A DNA stretch of 64,000 nucleotides from Mesostigma viride (lineage: Eukaryota > Streptophyta > Mesostigmatophyceae > Mesostigmatales > Mesostigmataceae): contig RPFO01000156.1 in the NCBI GenBank assembly GCA_009746045.1, forward strand, positions 2,547,588 to 2,611,587, given 5' to 3'. Of this stretch, positions 61,291 to 64,000 are shown in pieces. The notes below the pieces were generated by a model. That model saw only the letters and a list, made by a program, of their open reading frames with translations, was not told the DNA's origin and made no database searches. How positions within the stretch are numbered: the first letter of the stretch is position 1; each line of letters begins with the position of its first letter. The position numbers and the translations under genes are program-made.

Positions 61291-63112
61291 CCGTTTTCGT
61301 GGTACCAGTTGAAGTCCTACCACTCTAACGGACTGAGTTTGTGCGCTAACCAGGCGCCGCGCCAATAATAATTTAACGGTCAAACCTGGGGGGATCGAAA
61401 GATCTAGACGTCAGCTTTCCGTAGAGCCCTTCAGACCGTACTTTGGACACCTGGCCAGGGAGATATGCTTGAGCAAAGTTAGGGGGGTACCATGGTCCAA
61501 CGGGACCGACGTGCAGGAAAAATATTGACGCGCACGGCTATGGCGGTGCAAAGAACTGACTGGTACGAGAGAATGGCTTCACGTATTGGACTCAAATTTT
61601 GTAGGCATGATCCTTATGTCCTAAAAATTTAATATCCCTAGCCATGGAAGGTTTGGAGATGCGTAGATCGGTCTCGGGGTGCTGGTCGGCGCAGCAAATG
61701 ATGTTAGCGGCCAGTCAGTGATGGTGCGAGTGCTGCATGTTGCTAGGCCGAATTTTCCCAGACATCTGCGCATCGATCAATTAAGTACGTTGTTCCCAAC
61801 AAGATTTATTAGCATTGGCAGCCAGTAAAGGCTCGAGGCTACGTCCATTACTCTGGCGTGCTGGCTCGCGCAAGAAAGGTAATCTGCTGTACCGACCTGG
61901 TACGTTCTAGCCTCCAAGCGTGTTCTATTAGCCGTATATAGTTGTATTATCGTTTAAAGCTAATATCAGAGTTATTACCGAGGGGTTGTGATTGTCTTTT
62001 TGTTGTTTTGCTGCCTCTACGCATCGGCTTGTCATGGTTGGGGAATACCATCAGGTCAAGCAGATTTTGGACCATGTTTGGTCACCGTTAGCTGATGCTG
62101 CAACGGAAATAGCGAGGTAACGATTGTTATCGGTCACTAATATGGTAACGTTGATTACCCAATGCTTTTCCTTGGTCAAGCACCCCGAGACAAGTTCTTT
62201 TTCTGACCAGTGTTAGGTGTGGCTTCTTGTTTTGCTGGCCAACGCCCACCTTCTTGTTTTGCATCCATTGCATGTGAAAATCGTGGAGATACCCATAACC
62301 TGTTTGCATGGGAGCATTATACCAACTTATTCCTATTGTTTTATTCATTGTTTCCAAGAACATAGAGGTGTTTTGTCGTTCATTGGGTGTGTTAGTGATG
62401 TAGCTCCTTGCCACCCTTTGTACGCGCGCTTTAGGCCTTGATATGAGCCTTACACCTATTGTATAGCATGAGCTTGTGTCTTATATGCTGGACATGGTGT
62501 TGGCATTGCTTTTGTGGCCATCTAGTTGTTGTTTTGTGCCACTTTGGGATAGGAAACCTATACGGCAGTTCTAGCAACCGTCCCAAAATAGCTTGCACCG
62601 TTATAACGGTCTGAGCTATTTTGGGCTGTTTGCTAGCTAGCATGTGCAGTTCTGTGACATTTCATGCTGTGAATGCATTGATGGCATGCCTGTGATCCTA
62701 ATAAACTGCCTTTAAAAGGCCAGGGCCACCTGATTTGTGTAAATGGTCTATAATGCATTATATATTCTGATCAGACACTCCGCAAAGGTGAAAACCTTTG
62801 CGTTCAGTGCCGGGCCGCGGAAAACGCGGAAAACGCGATCTACAAATGAATCCGACCTGAATCGAACTGTCTATAATGCATTATATATGTCTCCAACCCC
62901 ATGTGCAACGTACCCCCCTGGGGGGGGGGCTATTTATAGCACGCATGGGGCATGGATATGTGACCAACCACATTACCCAAACTTTATTCAACATAAAAGC
63001 ATGCTTGGTTCCAAGGGTGGGCCAGAAAATGTTTTTAGGCTAGATACTCTCAGGCGCACAAAGATACCCAAACTCAGTCCGTTATGGTGGTTCCAGTCCA
63101 GACGGTTGAAGA
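61291..63112. other. Intergenic stretch without recognised gene
   Basis: No convincing coding frame on either strand. The short phrase GTCTATAATGCATTATATAT occurs twice (about 62747 and 62870), suggesting remnants of a repeat. Otherwise nothing identified. Confidence 0.4.
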
Positions 63113-64000
63113 GTTAATTAATTAATTAATTAATAAGCACGTGACTGCGTCACGTGGGTGCCAATACAGAGTAAAGGAACCTTCAACCCTATATACACAG
63201 CGAGAAGGAGGGAGGGCGCCCTAGCTTCTCTCACTGCCGCAGGTGGGCAGGCCACAGAGCGCTCTCTCCACGGCATGGTGCATCATGCCGGGGCGCAACA
63301 CTGTGGGTGCAATACAACCAGTGCAATACCATAGGTAGGCTGACGCATATAGCTTATGCTACAAATGTGAGGTGGGCTCATCAAGACGTCGGCTAATTAA
63401 GGCGCAAGCTGATGGCCACAAGGTGCCAGAGCTAATTGAAGGTACTATAACGCTGTGCGCTAATATCGTTTCAAGTGCTGTAATGCCTAAGCTATCCCAT
63501 CATCGATTGCCCCCATCTATAGACAACTAGCTGGAGTGCTCTATCCCGGGGAAGCCCGGGGCCGGGGCTTCCACAGTTTCTTGTTGACATAGAGGTCCCC
63601 GCCCCGCCAGTACACTTGGGGCTTCTCGGGGTTGGTCTTGTGGCGGATGTAGTCGGGCCACTAGCTGATCGCGGCGTTGCTGCTGCTGGGCTGGCGTCAG
63701 GTCGTCGTCAAGCGACCAGGGGGTGTCCACCAGCTTCTTGCGGCGAGAGAGGAACCGAACTCGGGCTGTGATGTCGCTGAAGGTGAGGACCACTGGAGGG
63801 GGCCCAGCCTTGGCCCGTGGATGGGGCAGGCGGTAGGCGCCCTGCAGTGCCGCACCTGGCAGCTGCATGCACGTTAAGAGCTGTTTCTTCAGCTCGTCGA
63901 GAAGAAAGTCTGGGGTCTCCTCCGGCGGCATGTCGAAGCGCCTGAGGATGACCCGGCAGCGCGGCGACGGTCGCGGTCAGCGGCCTCGCGGCGCGTGTCT
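63113..64000 (-). mobile_element. Retroelement copy C, continuing past the right edge
   Basis: It begins with a TTAA tail (63113-63137), the CACGTGAC hairpin (63138-63156), the 3' UTR and then the ORF1 C-terminus. That frame (63931-63527) reads MPPEETPDFLLDELKKQLLT... and is shortened by a 4-base insertion near 63662 relative to copy A. Another indel near 63960 breaks the frame towards the edge. Confidence 0.85.

Overview
The window is nuclear DNA of a eukaryote, most likely a ciliated, plastid-bearing alga. Its genes are cut into short exons by GT-AG introns with C/T-rich acceptor tracts. One gene encodes a ciliary transition-zone protein (TMEM216), and another a plant-type plastid atypical SDR with a transit-like N-terminus. 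A green-lineage alga fits best, but nothing here fixes the species. Roughly half of the window is simple repeat, minisatellite or retroelement.

I reconstructed six multi-exon genes by matching open stretches to family conservation and requiring GT/AG borders with consistent phase. In order: (1) a plastid NAD(P)-binding atypical SDR, minus strand, 11183 down to 617, C-terminus beyond the left edge; (2) a secreted CGHC thioredoxin-fold protein, plus, 11910-16117; (3) the spliceosomal debranching-associated factor CWF19L2/CwfJ, minus, 31641-17541, with one stretch missing near an assembly gap; (4) an AMFR/gp78-type ER-associated RING-CUE ubiquitin ligase, plus, 32205-42698; (5) TMEM216, minus, 49030 to 45041, last exon unresolved; (6) a 3-hydroxyacyl-CoA dehydratase (HACD/PAS2/PHS1), plus, 50116-57935. 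The genes alternate in strand, giving three divergent and two convergent pairs. AMFR and HACD both act at the ER membrane, but the set is not an operon-like pathway.

From 57.9 kb on, and inside introns of genes 1 and 5, lies a family of short non-LTR-like retroelements. They encode only an L1-ORF1-like RNA-binding protein and no reverse transcriptase. They carry a hairpin in the 5' leader, a hairpin at the 3' end and a microsatellite tail. One copy (58752-60774) has an intact 479-codon ORF and a perfect 15-bp target-site duplication.

The most striking pattern is that many introns begin, and a few end, with tandem copies of the adjacent exon edge including its splice site. I count about 12 of some 39 donor sites and 4 acceptor sites in four different genes. 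Copies range from one to about thirteen and often decay with distance from the real exon. This splice-junction-anchored tandem duplication explains much of the intronic minisatellite DNA and is my main candidate for an undescribed process. A second pattern is that long C/T-rich microsatellites lie with the pyrimidine strand in the sense orientation of the host gene in every clear case.
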